Source of the DNA: Methanothermobacter sp. MT-2
Lineage (GTDB): Archaea > Methanobacteriota > Methanobacteria > Methanobacteriales > DSM-23052
Direction: 5' to 3'
Length of the DNA stretch: 64,000 bases
NCBI GenBank assembly: GCA_003584625.1
Contig: AP017647.1
Coordinates: 116,001-180,000, forward strand
In this document: positions 1 to 8,828 of the stretch, one piece after another
How positions within the stretch are numbered: position 1 is the stretch's first letter
How the letters are laid out: each line of letters begins with the position of its first letter
Notes under the pieces: model-generated
Told to the model about the DNA's origin: nothing
The model's database searches: none
The model's input: the letters and a program-made list of their open reading frames with translations, nothing else
Program-made: the position numbers and the translations under genes

Positions 1-485
1 ATAAGAGCCAAAGTAAAATTGAGGTTTAGTGAAGTTTCAAGGAATCTTGCAGCGCCTATAAGAACAACCGATGCATAGAGTGGCATCCCAAGGAATATCA
101 CAGCACCCCCAAAATATTGTATAAACCTGCTATTAAACCTCCTTGAGAGAAACTCGGGGAATGTGAAAGCAGAAAGATTTTCACCCATTCTACGGGTTCT
201 TTTACCATAAAATACGAATGCTATGAATATCCCCACGAGAATGTTGAGGAACACAAGCCATAATATACCCATACCATACACGCCAGCCATACCACCAAAA
301 CCAACAATAGCAGCAGTACTAATAAAAGTAGCACCATAACTAAGGGCCATGATATAAGGATGCGTCTTTCTACCAGCCACCATGTAGTCCTCTGATGTGC
401 TGGTTCTTCGCCATGCAACATAACCTGCATAACCTACCATGAGAAAATAAATTAATACGACTATCCCAAGGATCACTAAGTTCAT
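1..485 (-). CDS. Sodium:solute symporter family permease, N-terminal part (gene leaves the window)
   Basis: The first 161 codons are visible; the rest lies beyond base 1. The ATG at 485 follows a GGAGGG Shine-Dalgarno (SD) sequence on the minus strand. The protein opens with a membrane helix (about residues 3-21), then a short loop containing SEDYMVAGRK (about 31-40), a form of the loop-1 motif of the SSF family (PutP-like), followed by glycine-rich helices around 45-75 and 105-135. SSF proteins import small solutes such as proline or carboxylates with sodium. The substrate cannot be read from this fragment. It is divergent from the ligase gene starting near 585. Confidence 0.8.
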   Translation of the reverse strand, partial: MNLVILGIVVLIYFLMVGYAGYVAWRRTSTSEDYMVAGRKTHPYIMALSYGATFISTAAIVGFGGMAGVYGMGILWLVFLNILVGIFIAFVFYGKRTRRMGENLSAFTFPEFLSRRFNSRFIQYFGGAVIFLGMPLYASVVLIGAARFLETSLNLNFTLAL

Positions 486-584
486 CTCTTCCCTCCTCCA
501 AAATTTTATAAAAAAATAATGAAAATATAAAATTTATAAGTTTTATCCCCCCTCCACTTTCAGCATGTTAGAAGGTAGATGAAA
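486..584 (+). promoter_or_regulatory. Divergent promoter region between symporter and acyl-CoA ligase genes
   Basis: This AT-rich spacer has a TATA-like AATTTATAAG at about 531-540, suitable for the plus-strand ligase gene. A GAAGGT motif at 571-576 fits the ATG at 585 better than the ATG at 579. TATA-like runs at about 503-512 could serve the minus-strand symporter. Judged by eye only. Confidence 0.4.
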
Positions 585-1883
585 ATGATATGGAATCCAA
601 AGGCAGAATGCATGGACAAAGAAGAAAGAAAAGAAATACAACTTAAAAGACTCCAGGACACTGTTAAAAGGGCCTACGAAAACGTCCCATACTATCATCA
701 GAGGTTCAACGAACTTAAAATAGAACCAGAGGACATAGAAAGCCTAGAAGACATTAAAAAATTGCCATTCACCACAAAACAGGATCTTAGAGAAGCCTAC
801 CCATTCGGAATGTTCGCAGTACCAGACGAAGACATCATAGAAGTCCACACATCCTCAGGAACCACGGGAAAACCAACAGTATCAGGTTACACCCAAAAAG
901 ATATAAACCTATGGTCAGAAGTCATGGCAAGAGCACTTACAATGGCTGGAGCAACCCGAAAAGACCGCATCCAAAACTGCTACGGATACGGGCTATTCAC
1001 CGGAGGCCTAGGAATACACTACGGAGCCCAAAGGGTAGGAGCCACAGTAATCCCAATATCAGCAGGCAACACCAAAAGACAAATCGAAATCATGCAAGAC
1101 TTCGAAACAACAATACTCACATGCACACCATCCTATGCACTATACCTTGCAGAAGTCCTAGAAAAAGAAGGAGTTAAAATAGAAAACTTAAAACTCAAAT
1201 CAGGCCTATTCGGGGCTGAAATGTGGACAGAAGAGATGAGAAACGCCATAGAAGAGAAATTAGGTCTTGAAGCCCTCAACATCTATGGCCTAACAGAAAT
1301 CATAGGACCAGGCGTGGCCATGGAATGCCAGGAAAAAAACGGCCTACACATCTTCGAAGACCACTTCTACCCCGAGATAATAGATCCAAACACAAAAAAG
1401 AACCTAACTCCAGGAGAAAAAGGAGAACTAGTACTAACCACACTTACAAGGGAAGCCATGCCCATCCTAAGATTCAGGACAAGAGACATCACAACCCTAA
1501 GAACAGATAAATGTCCCTGTGGCAGAACCCTCATAAGAATGGACCGCATAACCGGAAGAAGCGACGACATGCTAAAAATACGTGGAGTTATCGTATTCCC
1601 ATCACAAATCGAAGAAGCCCTACTCAAAATCAACGGACTCGAACCACACTACCAGATAGTGGTAACCCGTCCAAAATACCTAGATGAACTCGAAGTTCAA
1701 GTCGAAGCCTCACCAGCACTATTCTCAGATGAAGTGAAACATGTAGAAGAAGCAAAAAAAATGATAGAAGAACACCTACAAAGAGAGATAGGATTAAGGG
1801 TTAACGTAACACTAGTCGAACCAGAAAGCCTACCAAGAAGTGAAGGGAAAGCAATAAGGGTTATTGATAAAAGAAAATTCTAA
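585..1883 (+). CDS. Phenylacetate-CoA ligase / coenzyme F390 synthetase family AMP-forming ligase
   Basis: This is a 432-residue adenylate-forming enzyme of the PaaK family. The ATP-binding motif SSGTTGKPT lies at about residues 90-98, the [10 protein letters not shown] motif near 234, and the hinge [11 protein letters not shown] near 323. PaaK enzymes convert arylacetates to their CoA thioesters; related methanogen proteins were annotated as coenzyme F390 synthetases, which adenylylate F420. The next gene is an ACT protein and the genes after that, on the other strand, are indolepyruvate ferredoxin oxidoreductase. I therefore infer an arylacetate-CoA ligase that supplies IOR working in the reductive direction for aromatic amino acid synthesis. 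An ATG at 579 is also possible, but the SD spacing favours 585. Confidence 0.8.
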   Translation: MIWNPKAECMDKEERKEIQLKRLQDTVKRAYENVPYYHQRFNELKIEPEDIESLEDIKKLPFTTKQDLREAYPFGMFAVPDEDIIEVHTSSGTTGKPTVSGYTQKDINLWSEVMARALTMAGATRKDRIQNCYGYGLFTGGLGIHYGAQRVGATVIPISAGNTKRQIEIMQDFETTILTCTPSYALYLAEVLEKEGVKIENLKLKSGLFGAEMWTEEMRNAIEEKLGLEALNIYGLTEIIGPGVAMECQEKNGLHIFEDHFYPEIIDPNTKKNLTPGEKGELVLTTLTREAMPILRFRTRDITTLRTDKCPCGRTLIRMDRITGRSDDMLKIRGVIVFPSQIEEALLKINGLEPHYQIVVTRPKYLDELEVQVEASPALFSDEVKHVEEAKKMIEEHLQREIGLRVNVTLVEPESLPRSEGKAIRVIDKRKF

Positions 1884-1898
1884 AACAGGCGATTTAAA

Positions 1899-2330
1899 AT
1901 GAAAGTGAAACAAATATCCGTATTCCTCGAAAACAAAAAAGGAAGATTAAAAAAGGCAGTGCATGCACTCGCCAATGCAAACATAAATATAAGAGCTTTA
2001 TCCATAGCTGACACATCAGAATTCGGAATATTAAGGCTAATAGTCCCAGAACCCGAAAAGGCAAAAAAAGTTCTTGAAGAAAACAATTTCGTGGTTAAAA
2101 TCAATGATGTCATAGCCGTCGAGGTGCCGGACAAACCAGGAGGACTCGACAGCGTCCTCGGAATCCTCACAGAAGCCGACATGAACGTGGAATACGTCTA
2201 CGCTTTCGTGGAAAAAAAAGGCGAAAAAGCAATAGTAGTAATAAGAACAGAAGACTTAGAATCGGGGATAAAAGTGCTAAAAAAGGCTAAAGTACCCCTA
2301 CTATCATCAGAGGACATTTCAACGCTCTAA
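1899..2330 (+). CDS. Tandem ACT-domain protein
   Basis: 143 residues forming two consecutive ACT domains, about 2-68 ([14 protein letters not shown]) and 72-140 ([20 protein letters not shown]). ACT domains bind amino acids and control biosynthetic enzymes. No catalytic domain is attached. It begins 15 bases after the ligase stop and its last 12 bases overlap the convergent end of iorB. The context suggests it senses an aromatic amino acid for the ligase/IOR pathway; this is inference. Family assignment is strong, ligand unknown. Confidence 0.85.
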   Translation: MKVKQISVFLENKKGRLKKAVHALANANINIRALSIADTSEFGILRLIVPEPEKAKKVLEENNFVVKINDVIAVEVPDKPGGLDSVLGILTEADMNVEYVYAFVEKKGEKAIVVIRTEDLESGIKVLKKAKVPLLSSEDISTL

Positions 2331-2906
2331 CATCCCAAATCCCATTTTAAACGCTTCCAAATTCACCCTAAACAACCTACTGGGCAAATTCTCCCTCATA
2401 GAATCTAATAGGGCATCCTGGGAAAGAGGGAAACCAACTGTGGCCGCGGCAGCACCCAACATCACCATATTCATCGAAAGAGGATGACCAGCATCCAATG
2501 CAATACTATCAGCATCAAAAGCATAAACATTCCCAGAAAATCTCCCAAGCTCCCCCAATATCCAATCTACCCTAGGATATTTCCTAGGATCAATATTAAA
2601 AGGTGGCAGAGGAGTGACATTAACCACAATCTGAGCACCCCTTCTTAACTTAGGAACAGCCCTTAAAGCCTCAAGGGGTTCAAATGCCATCATAAGATCA
2701 GCATGGCCACCCGGGATTATGGTCCCCCTTGCCTTCCCTATTCTAACCTCGGTGGATACTACACCACCCCTTTGCGCCATTCCATGTATTTCACTCATCA
2801 CAACATCCAAACCTTCTTTCATAGCAGCCCATCCTATAATTTCACCAGCTTTTATAATACCCTGACCACCAACACCACAAATGTAAATATCATAGGATAA
2901 CTTCAC
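2319..2906 (-). CDS. iorB: Indolepyruvate:ferredoxin oxidoreductase, beta subunit
   Basis: 195 residues from the GTG at 2906, which overlaps the iorA stop (GTGA) and sits behind a GGGGGT SD. A longer in-frame reading upstream has no such signal. The N-terminal [15 protein letters not shown] and the later [14 protein letters not shown] are typical of the gamma-type domain of 2-oxoacid:ferredoxin oxidoreductases. With IorA it interconverts aryl pyruvates (indolepyruvate, phenylpyruvate) and arylacetyl-CoA plus CO2, using ferredoxin. In autotrophic methanogens the enzyme can run toward aryl pyruvate from arylacetyl-CoA. Translationally coupled to iorA; its 3' end overlaps the ACT gene by 12 bases on the opposite strand. 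Confidence 0.92.
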   Translation of the reverse strand: MKLSYDIYICGVGGQGIIKAGEIIGWAAMKEGLDVVMSEIHGMAQRGGVVSTEVRIGKARGTIIPGGHADLMMAFEPLEALRAVPKLRRGAQIVVNVTPLPPFNIDPRKYPRVDWILGELGRFSGNVYAFDADSIALDAGHPLSMNMVMLGAAAATVGFPLSQDALLDSMRENLPSRLFRVNLEAFKMGFGMLER

Positions 2907-4756
2907 TGTGAAGACCCCCTTTTGGTTTTTATAGCTTTTTCTGGACAAACTTGGACACAAACCGTGCATCCCCGACAATATCTTTCATCTACCTTCACAA
3001 CCTCATCATATCTTATGGCAGGACATGCAAGTTTACTTATACACTCCAAACACTCGTCACAAAGATCATAATCCACTTCAACCGGCTTACCCTTGGCCTT
3101 GACTGAAAGTTGACATGGATACCTTGCAACAACAACATTAAGCGAATCAGCAGTTAAAGCCTCCTTAAAGGCCTCTATACTCTTTTTTATGTTCATGGGG
3201 TTTATCACCCTAACATTTATGCCAGCAGCCTCAACAATCCTTTCAATGGGGATGGCTGGCGCTTCACCACCCATACCATCAAATGGCAGTCCAGGGTGTG
3301 GTTGGCCTCCAGTCATTGCAGTTGTCCTGTTATCAAGGATCACAATGAGGAAATCATGTTTGTTATGAACAGCATTCAATAGTGGTGGTATACCAGCATG
3401 GAAAAAGGTTGAGTCTCCTATAAATGACACTATTTTCTGTTCTGTTGCCTTGGAAAAACCGCAGGCCGCCCCTATACTTGAACCCATCGACAAGAGGTAA
3501 TCGGCCGCATTATATGGGGATTCTATGCCTAGGGTGTAGCAGCCAATGTCAGTTGAGAATATAACCTCTATATCTAGTTCTTCAAGGGCTCTGTTCATAG
3601 AATAGTATACTGCTCTGTGTGGGCAGCCTGGACAAAATGTTGGAGGTCTTTCAGGCAATTTTATCTCCGGAATCTTTGCCTGTTCTTGGAGTCCTAACAG
3701 TTTTCGGATGGGATTGTTTATTATGTCTTGATTGTATTCATAGATTCTTGGGAATGTACCGTCTAGTTTTCCATGGACGTCTACTTTAAGGTTTCTTTTA
3801 CCTATTATGGATAGAACTTCTTTTTCCATTATTGGGTCGACTTCTTCGATTATAAAAACTTTATCAATGTGTTTTAAGAATTTGTATACTAGCTTTTCTG
3901 GGAATGGGTATGTGAATCCCAGTTTTAGTATGGGCATGGGGAGTTCTTTTTCATTGACCAGATCATAAGCATAATTAAAGGCGCCTCCACTTGCTATGAT
4001 CCCATAGGCGCTATCTTCAGGTTTTGATAATTTTCTCCCTTTATAATAGATTTGGTTGAATGGTGATTTGTCCACAATCTTGGATATTTTGTCTATTTTC
4101 TTGACAAGTTCCCTGTGCATTGTCCTTGCAGTTGATGGTACAAGGACGAATCTCCCTGGATCTTTTTTGAACCGGCCCTTTCTTTCCATCTTTTGGGTTT
4201 CACCCACTTTAACCTTGCTTCTCATATGTGAGACTCTTGTTGTTGTCCTTACCATGACTGGTAACTTGAATTTTTCAGATAAATTAAAAGCATACTTTGT
4301 AAAGTCTAGTATCTCCTGGGGATTTGATGGTTCAAACAATGGAATGTTAGCAAACCTTGGATAGTGTCTATTGTCCTGTTCATTTTGTGATGAGAACATT
4401 GAGGGGTCATCAGCTGATAATATGACCATTCCTGCTTCGACTCCAGTATATGCAGTGCTTACAAGCGAATCTGAAGCCACGTTAACTCCCACATGTTTCA
4501 TGAAGGTGAATGATCTCACGCCAGAGGCTGCTGCAGCGGCCGCCACTTCAACTGCAACTTTTTCATTTGTTGAAAATTCAAAATATATCCCGGTTTTGGA
4601 TGCGATTTTTGAGAGGATGTCTCCGATTTCTGATGATGGAGTTCCAGGGTAGGTGCTTGCGACAGCCACTCCTGATTCTATAGCTGCCCTTGCAGCGGCC
4701 TCATTACCTAGGAGGAAAAGTTCATCGCCTTCACTAGCCTTTAAAAGTTGAGTCAT
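2903..4756 (-). CDS. iorA: Indolepyruvate:ferredoxin oxidoreductase, alpha subunit
   Basis: 617 residues from the ATG at 4756, which follows a near-perfect AGGTGATC SD; a GTG three codons upstream lies inside that SD and is less likely. Order of parts: pyrimidine-binding domain with [12 protein letters not shown] near the start, CoA/transketolase-like middle, FCPGCPHRA at about 372 and [10 protein letters not shown] in the thiamine-diphosphate domain, then two 4Fe-4S sites at the C-terminus ([14 protein letters not shown], about 565; [12 protein letters not shown], about 590). This fits the usual IorA architecture and length. The complex is cytoplasmic and uses ferredoxin. Confidence 0.95.
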   Translation of the reverse strand: MTQLLKASEGDELFLLGNEAAARAAIESGVAVASTYPGTPSSEIGDILSKIASKTGIYFEFSTNEKVAVEVAAAAAASGVRSFTFMKHVGVNVASDSLVSTAYTGVEAGMVILSADDPSMFSSQNEQDNRHYPRFANIPLFEPSNPQEILDFTKYAFNLSEKFKLPVMVRTTTRVSHMRSKVKVGETQKMERKGRFKKDPGRFVLVPSTARTMHRELVKKIDKISKIVDKSPFNQIYYKGRKLSKPEDSAYGIIASGGAFNYAYDLVNEKELPMPILKLGFTYPFPEKLVYKFLKHIDKVFIIEEVDPIMEKEVLSIIGKRNLKVDVHGKLDGTFPRIYEYNQDIINNPIRKLLGLQEQAKIPEIKLPERPPTFCPGCPHRAVYYSMNRALEELDIEVIFSTDIGCYTLGIESPYNAADYLLSMGSSIGAACGFSKATEQKIVSFIGDSTFFHAGIPPLLNAVHNKHDFLIVILDNRTTAMTGGQPHPGLPFDGMGGEAPAIPIERIVEAAGINVRVINPMNIKKSIEAFKEALTADSLNVVVARYPCQLSVKAKGKPVEVDYDLCDECLECISKLACPAIRYDEVVKVDERYCRGCTVCVQVCPEKAIKTKRGSSQ

Positions 4757-4882
4757 GTTGATCACCTACTAGAGTGTTGAGAAAATTATAATAATGAAAA
4801 AAATTTAAAATTTCCATAAGTCCAAATCTAATTTTCCAATACTTTTATAATTTCCCCTTTTATAAAATTGGAGATAAGAAAT
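4757..4882 (+). promoter_or_regulatory. Divergent promoter region iorA / tfrB
   Basis: AT-rich spacer with TATA-like elements at about 4844-4851 (TTTATAAT) and 4858-4866 for tfrB. GGAGAT at 4870-4875 is the SD of tfrB. On the minus side the iorA SD covers about 4758-4766. No operator-like dyad is evident. Confidence 0.4.
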
Positions 4883-6376
4883 ATGATAAAGGTTAAAATC
4901 TTAAGGTTCGACCCGGAAAAGGACAAGGAACCATACATTGAGGAATACAAGATCCCCTACAAGGAGAAGATGAAGATATTAGATGCTCTTAACCTAATCA
5001 ATGACATGTATGGGGCTAACATAGCCTTTAGAAGTTCTTGTAGGGCTGGGCAGTGCGGATCCTGCGCGGTTAAAATGGACGGCGAAGTCGTACTAGCATG
5101 TAAAGCAGAAATAAAAGACGAGTCACTGATAGAACCGTTGGATTTCCCAGTTATAAAAGATCTTATAGTTGACAGGAGCGAAATCGATGAAAAAGCCCGG
5201 GAGATGAAATTATACCTAGAATCAACAGGGAAAGGACTTCAAGAGATCAGACCAGAAGATTACATGGACTCAAAAAAACTTAGAAGTTGTATTGAATGCT
5301 TCTCATGCATAGCAGCCTGTCCAGTTATAAAAGAAAGCTCAGAATTCGCAGGACCATACTTCATGAATTACCTTTCAAAATTCGCATTCGACCCAAGAGA
5401 CAAAGCAAACAGAGCCAAAGAAGGATTCAAAGAAGGACTATACTGTTGCACAACCTGTGCAAAATGTGAAGAAGTCTGCCCAAAACAATTAAACCTGCCA
5501 GGAGACGCCATCGAAAAACTAAGAGCACTAGCATGTAAACAGGAAATCGGACCCCTAGAAGCCCATAAAAAAGTTAAAAAGCTCATAGAAGAAACCGGAA
5601 GATCAGTCGAACAAATCCAAGAAGGCTTCATAGAATCCCTAAAATTAGATGGGAAAAATCCAAGGATAGGATTCTTCACAGGATGCCTCGTAGACTACAG
5701 GATACCAGAAGTGGGACTAGCACTACTCAAAGTACTTAAAAAACATGGGATAGAAATCGACGTACCCCCAGACCAAGTATGCTGCGGATCACCCATGATA
5801 CGCACTGGACAAACCGACATAGTAAAAGAACTCGTAGCCAAAAACAAAAAAGCCCTACAAAAATACGACACCATCATAACAGTCTGCGCAGGCTGCGGCT
5901 CCACACTAAAAAACGACTACCCAAAATATGGCGTCAAACTAAACGTCCTAGACATAAGCGAACTTTTAGCAGACAACCTCAACACAAAAGAAATGAAACC
6001 AGTTAACATGAAAGTAACCTACCACGACCCATGCCACCTCGCAAGAGGACAAGGAATACGACTAGAACCAAGAAAAATACTCAAAAAAATAAAAGGCCTA
6101 GAATTCATTGAAATGGAAAAACCAGACCAATGCTGCGGCTCCGGAGGAGGTGTCAAATCAGGCAAACCAGACCTAGCATACAGTCTAGGTAAAAAAAAGG
6201 CAGAGATGATAAAAAAACTAGGCGTTGACGCCGTGATAACAATATGCCCATTCTGCCAACTACACATAAAAGACTCCCTAGAAAGAGAAGGCCTAAAAGA
6301 CGTTAAAGTTATGAATATACTGGAATTACTAGACCTAGCATATAGAGAAAATGGAAGAAAGGATAAAAAAACTTGA
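4883..6376 (+). CDS. tfrB: Thiol:fumarate reductase subunit B (CoM-S-S-CoB-forming)
   Basis: 497 residues from the ATG at 4883 (SD GGAGAT); a TTG 15 bases upstream is unlikely. The protein has a plant/mammal-type 2Fe-2S domain with CRAGQCGSC near residues 53-61, two 4Fe-4S motifs (CIECFSCIAACP about 136; CTTCAKCEEVCP about 187) and two CCG domains (CCGSP about 303, CCGSGGG about 417) as in heterodisulfide reductase HdrB. TfrA/TfrB reduces fumarate to succinate with coenzymes M and B as donors, feeding the reductive branch of the TCA cycle. tfrA is not in this window. The 3' end overlaps the next gene by 26 bases. Confidence 0.93.
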   Translation: MIKVKILRFDPEKDKEPYIEEYKIPYKEKMKILDALNLINDMYGANIAFRSSCRAGQCGSCAVKMDGEVVLACKAEIKDESLIEPLDFPVIKDLIVDRSEIDEKAREMKLYLESTGKGLQEIRPEDYMDSKKLRSCIECFSCIAACPVIKESSEFAGPYFMNYLSKFAFDPRDKANRAKEGFKEGLYCCTTCAKCEEVCPKQLNLPGDAIEKLRALACKQEIGPLEAHKKVKKLIEETGRSVEQIQEGFIESLKLDGKNPRIGFFTGCLVDYRIPEVGLALLKVLKKHGIEIDVPPDQVCCGSPMIRTGQTDIVKELVAKNKKALQKYDTIITVCAGCGSTLKNDYPKYGVKLNVLDISELLADNLNTKEMKPVNMKVTYHDPCHLARGQGIRLEPRKILKKIKGLEFIEMEKPDQCCGSGGGVKSGKPDLAYSLGKKKAEMIKKLGVDAVITICPFCQLHIKDSLEREGLKDVKVMNILELLDLAYRENGRKDKKT

Positions 6377-7070
6377 AGATAACATCTCAGTGGTCTTTGT
6401 TGAACCCGAAACACCAGGAAATATCGGATTCATAGCTCGGACCATGAAAAACTTCGGATTAAAAAAACTAATCCTCATAAACCCCTGCGAATTAGATGAA
6501 GAAGCATATTTATATGCAATGCACGCAACAGACATCCTAGAAAACTCAATAACATTCAAATCCCTCAATGACATGCTAGATAAACTGCCAGTAGACTTTC
6601 TCGTTGGCACAACAGGAATACCAGGCGGAAGCTACAAACTAGAAAGACTACCCCTCAGACCAGAACAATTTGCAAAAGCATTAAATACAAATGCAAAAAT
6701 AGCCATACTATTCGGCAGAGAAGGAAACGGCCTCACAAACAAGGAAATATCAAAATGCGACATTATCGTGAGCATACCCACAAGCCAGGAGTATCCCATA
6801 ATGAACGTATCACACGCAGCCGCAATAATATTCTATGAAATATTCAAAAAAAGAGAATATAAACCCAAGGGGATCGAAGAAGCCTCAGGACTCGAAAAAA
6901 AACTTTTAATATCAGATATGAAGGATGTAATATCATCCCTTGACCTGCCAGACCATAAAAAAAAGGTTGCCATGAGAGCCTTCAGGAACCTTATAGGAAG
7001 AGCCTTCATCACCGGAAGAGAAGCCCACACCCTAAAAGGAATCCTCAGAAGGATAAAAAAACGCCTATAA
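6351..7070 (+). CDS. SPOUT (TrmH/TrmJ-like) RNA 2'-O-methyltransferase
   Basis: 239 residues. The N-terminal VVFVEPETPGNIGFIARTMK, the mid motif FGREGNGLTNKEI and the C-terminal IPTSQEYPIMNVSHAAAI are the three knot-forming motifs of the SpoU/TrmH family and closest in style to TrmJ. TrmJ methylates the ribose of position 32 in tRNA. A C-terminal extension of about 70 residues ends in a basic helix. It starts inside tfrB (26-base overlap, different frame), so it is probably translated from the same mRNA. The exact RNA target is inferred. Confidence 0.82.
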   Translation: MEERIKKLEDNISVVFVEPETPGNIGFIARTMKNFGLKKLILINPCELDEEAYLYAMHATDILENSITFKSLNDMLDKLPVDFLVGTTGIPGGSYKLERLPLRPEQFAKALNTNAKIAILFGREGNGLTNKEISKCDIIVSIPTSQEYPIMNVSHAAAIIFYEIFKKREYKPKGIEEASGLEKKLLISDMKDVISSLDLPDHKKKVAMRAFRNLIGRAFITGREAHTLKGILRRIKKRL

Positions 7071-7088
7071 CAAAGGAGGGAGATGTAA

Positions 7089-8204
7089 CTGATTTTCGGA
7101 GCAAACTGGGAAATCCTAAGCATAATATTCTTCGTGATCCTCATCATATTCCTACCAATAATAATGAGAATCCGCATATTCTCAGCACTGCAAAAAACCC
7201 TACTCGAAATGGAAGAAATGGTGAAAGACTCAAAAAACCTGATAATCAACCTATCCAAGGAAACTGGAGACGAAAAAGCCACAATGGAACAAGTCGATGA
7301 ATTCCTAGACTTCTTTATCATACCCCCAACAGACCTAGACCCAAATGGCATCGTCCAAAAATTCAACCAAATACTGGAATTGAGCGAATCCAGATTCAAA
7401 AAAATGGTTGAAATAATAGCCCCAAAAGCAAACAAAGAAACAAAAGCAAACATAATAATGACCCTAAAAGTCGCCATAGGCCTCAACAGCATATATAAGA
7501 TGATAAGACACAACTTCGAACTTGCAAAGAAAACAGGAAACCTCCAAATACTCCTAGCCCTCCAAATGAACATGCCCCTCATCATGAGAATATTCAAAGC
7601 CCAATACAAAGGCGCTAAAGCATTCTCAAAAGGCTTACCAGTGGGTGACGGCGCCGGCCCCCTCACAATAGCCATGCTCCTAAAAAAGGAAGACAAAATA
7701 GAATCCATAGATGAAATGATCTACGCAACCAGAGAACATGAAAATAGGAAAATTGTCATACTCAGACCAGAAGGACCCGGAGCAAGATTAGGGAAAGTTG
7801 CAAAAGCCGTGAACACACTAATAGACAAATTCAAAATCCAAAAGATTATAATGGTTGATGCAGCTGTAAAAATGGAGGGTGAAGAAACTGGTAAAGTCGC
7901 TGAAGGCGTTGGTATTGTCATTGGAGGTACCGGAGTCGAGAAATGGTTCATCGAAGACAAAATACTCCAACAAAACATCGAAATTGATTCAATAGTGATC
8001 AAAATGAGCCCAGAAGAAGCAATAACACAAATGGATAAAAAAATCTTAGAAGGATGTAAAATCGCCCTGAAAAAAATAAAAGCCAACATGAAAGAAGACA
8101 AAAACATACTCATCGTAGGAGTGGGTAACAGCTGCGGCATACCCAACATCCTCAAAGACTTATCAACCATAAAATTAAAGGAAGACGATGATGAGGGAGA
8201 ATAG
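7089..8204 (+). CDS. DUF1512-type archaeal membrane-anchored protein with an abnormal start
   Basis: Conserved archaeal protein, about 371 residues if read from CTG at 7089. The N-terminus LIFGANWEILSIIFFVILII is a membrane helix; the rest is soluble, with VGDGAGPLTIAML and GPGARLGK motifs, resembling DUF1512. Function unknown. The start is odd: a strong SD (GGAGGG, 7075-7080) is followed by an in-frame ATG at 7083 that is immediately stopped by TAA at 7086-7088, and the next codon is CTG at 7089. The first conventional starts are GTG 7134 and an ATG near 7164, with no SD and a shortened helix. Either CTG replaces an ancestral ATG, or codon 2 is a nonsense change. Between the SPOUT gene and dcd in one run. 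Confidence 0.7.
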   Translation: MIFGANWEILSIIFFVILIIFLPIIMRIRIFSALQKTLLEMEEMVKDSKNLIINLSKETGDEKATMEQVDEFLDFFIIPPTDLDPNGIVQKFNQILELSESRFKKMVEIIAPKANKETKANIIMTLKVAIGLNSIYKMIRHNFELAKKTGNLQILLALQMNMPLIMRIFKAQYKGAKAFSKGLPVGDGAGPLTIAMLLKKEDKIESIDEMIYATREHENRKIVILRPEGPGARLGKVAKAVNTLIDKFKIQKIIMVDAAVKMEGEETGKVAEGVGIVIGGTGVEKWFIEDKILQQNIEIDSIVIKMSPEEAITQMDKKILEGCKIALKKIKANMKEDKNILIVGVGNSCGIPNILKDLSTIKLKEDDDEGE

Positions 8205-8207
8205 AAC

Positions 8208-8828
8208 ATGGCAATCCTAAGCGACCGTGACATAAAAAAGTGCCTAAAGGATGGTCTGATAATCATAGACCCACTAGAAGACCCAGAAAGGCAAATACAA
8301 CCATCATCAGTAGATCTCAGGATAGGAAACGAATTCAAAGGATTCAAGATCATAAGAAAACCATGCATAGACCCCCAGGAACCAGAAGACATAGAATCCT
8401 ACATGAAATCATACCACATAAAAGACGGAGAATCCTTCATAATACACCCAGGAGAATTTACATTAGCCACAACATACGAATATATAGGACTACCAGACAA
8501 CCTTGTTGCAAGAGTAGAAGGAAGATCATCCATAGGAAGACTCGGAATCACCATGCACGTCACAGCAGGCTACATAGACCCAGGATTCCACGGCAAAATC
8601 ACACTAGAAATCTCAAACATTGGAAAAATGCCAGTAGCACTCTACCCAAAACAACGAGTATGCCAAATAGTATTCGAAACAATGACATCACCAGCAGAAA
8701 AACCCTACGGACACCCCGAAAGAGAAAGTAAATATATGGGCCAACTCAAACCCGAAACAAGCAAAATAAAAGACGACTATGAACTCAAAAAATTCAGAAT
8801 CTATCAGAAAAAAATAGGGGATAAATAA
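8208..8828 (+). CDS. dcd: dCTP deaminase (possibly bifunctional with dUTPase)
   Basis: 206 residues with the trimeric dUTPase/DCD fold. RVEGRSSIGRLGI (about 100-112) and GYIDPGFHGKITLEI (about 121-135) are the conserved motifs; the Glu of the second region acts in deamination. It converts dCTP to dUTP and ammonia, supplying thymidylate synthesis. The archaeal enzyme of Methanocaldococcus (MJ0430) also hydrolyses dUTP to dUMP; whether this one does is not visible. SD GGGAGAAT precedes the ATG. The stop shares one base with the glyS start (TAATG), so the two are coupled. Confidence 0.93.
   Translation: MAILSDRDIKKCLKDGLIIIDPLEDPERQIQPSSVDLRIGNEFKGFKIIRKPCIDPQEPEDIESYMKSYHIKDGESFIIHPGEFTLATTYEYIGLPDNLVARVEGRSSIGRLGITMHVTAGYIDPGFHGKITLEISNIGKMPVALYPKQRVCQIVFETMTSPAEKPYGHPERESKYMGQLKPETSKIKDDYELKKFRIYQKKIGDK

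Noticed and set aside
221..430. Minus-strand hydrophobic reading frame of 69 codons
   Set aside because: It is another frame of the symporter gene; the symporter frame has the SD, the ATG at 485 and the SSF loop motif.
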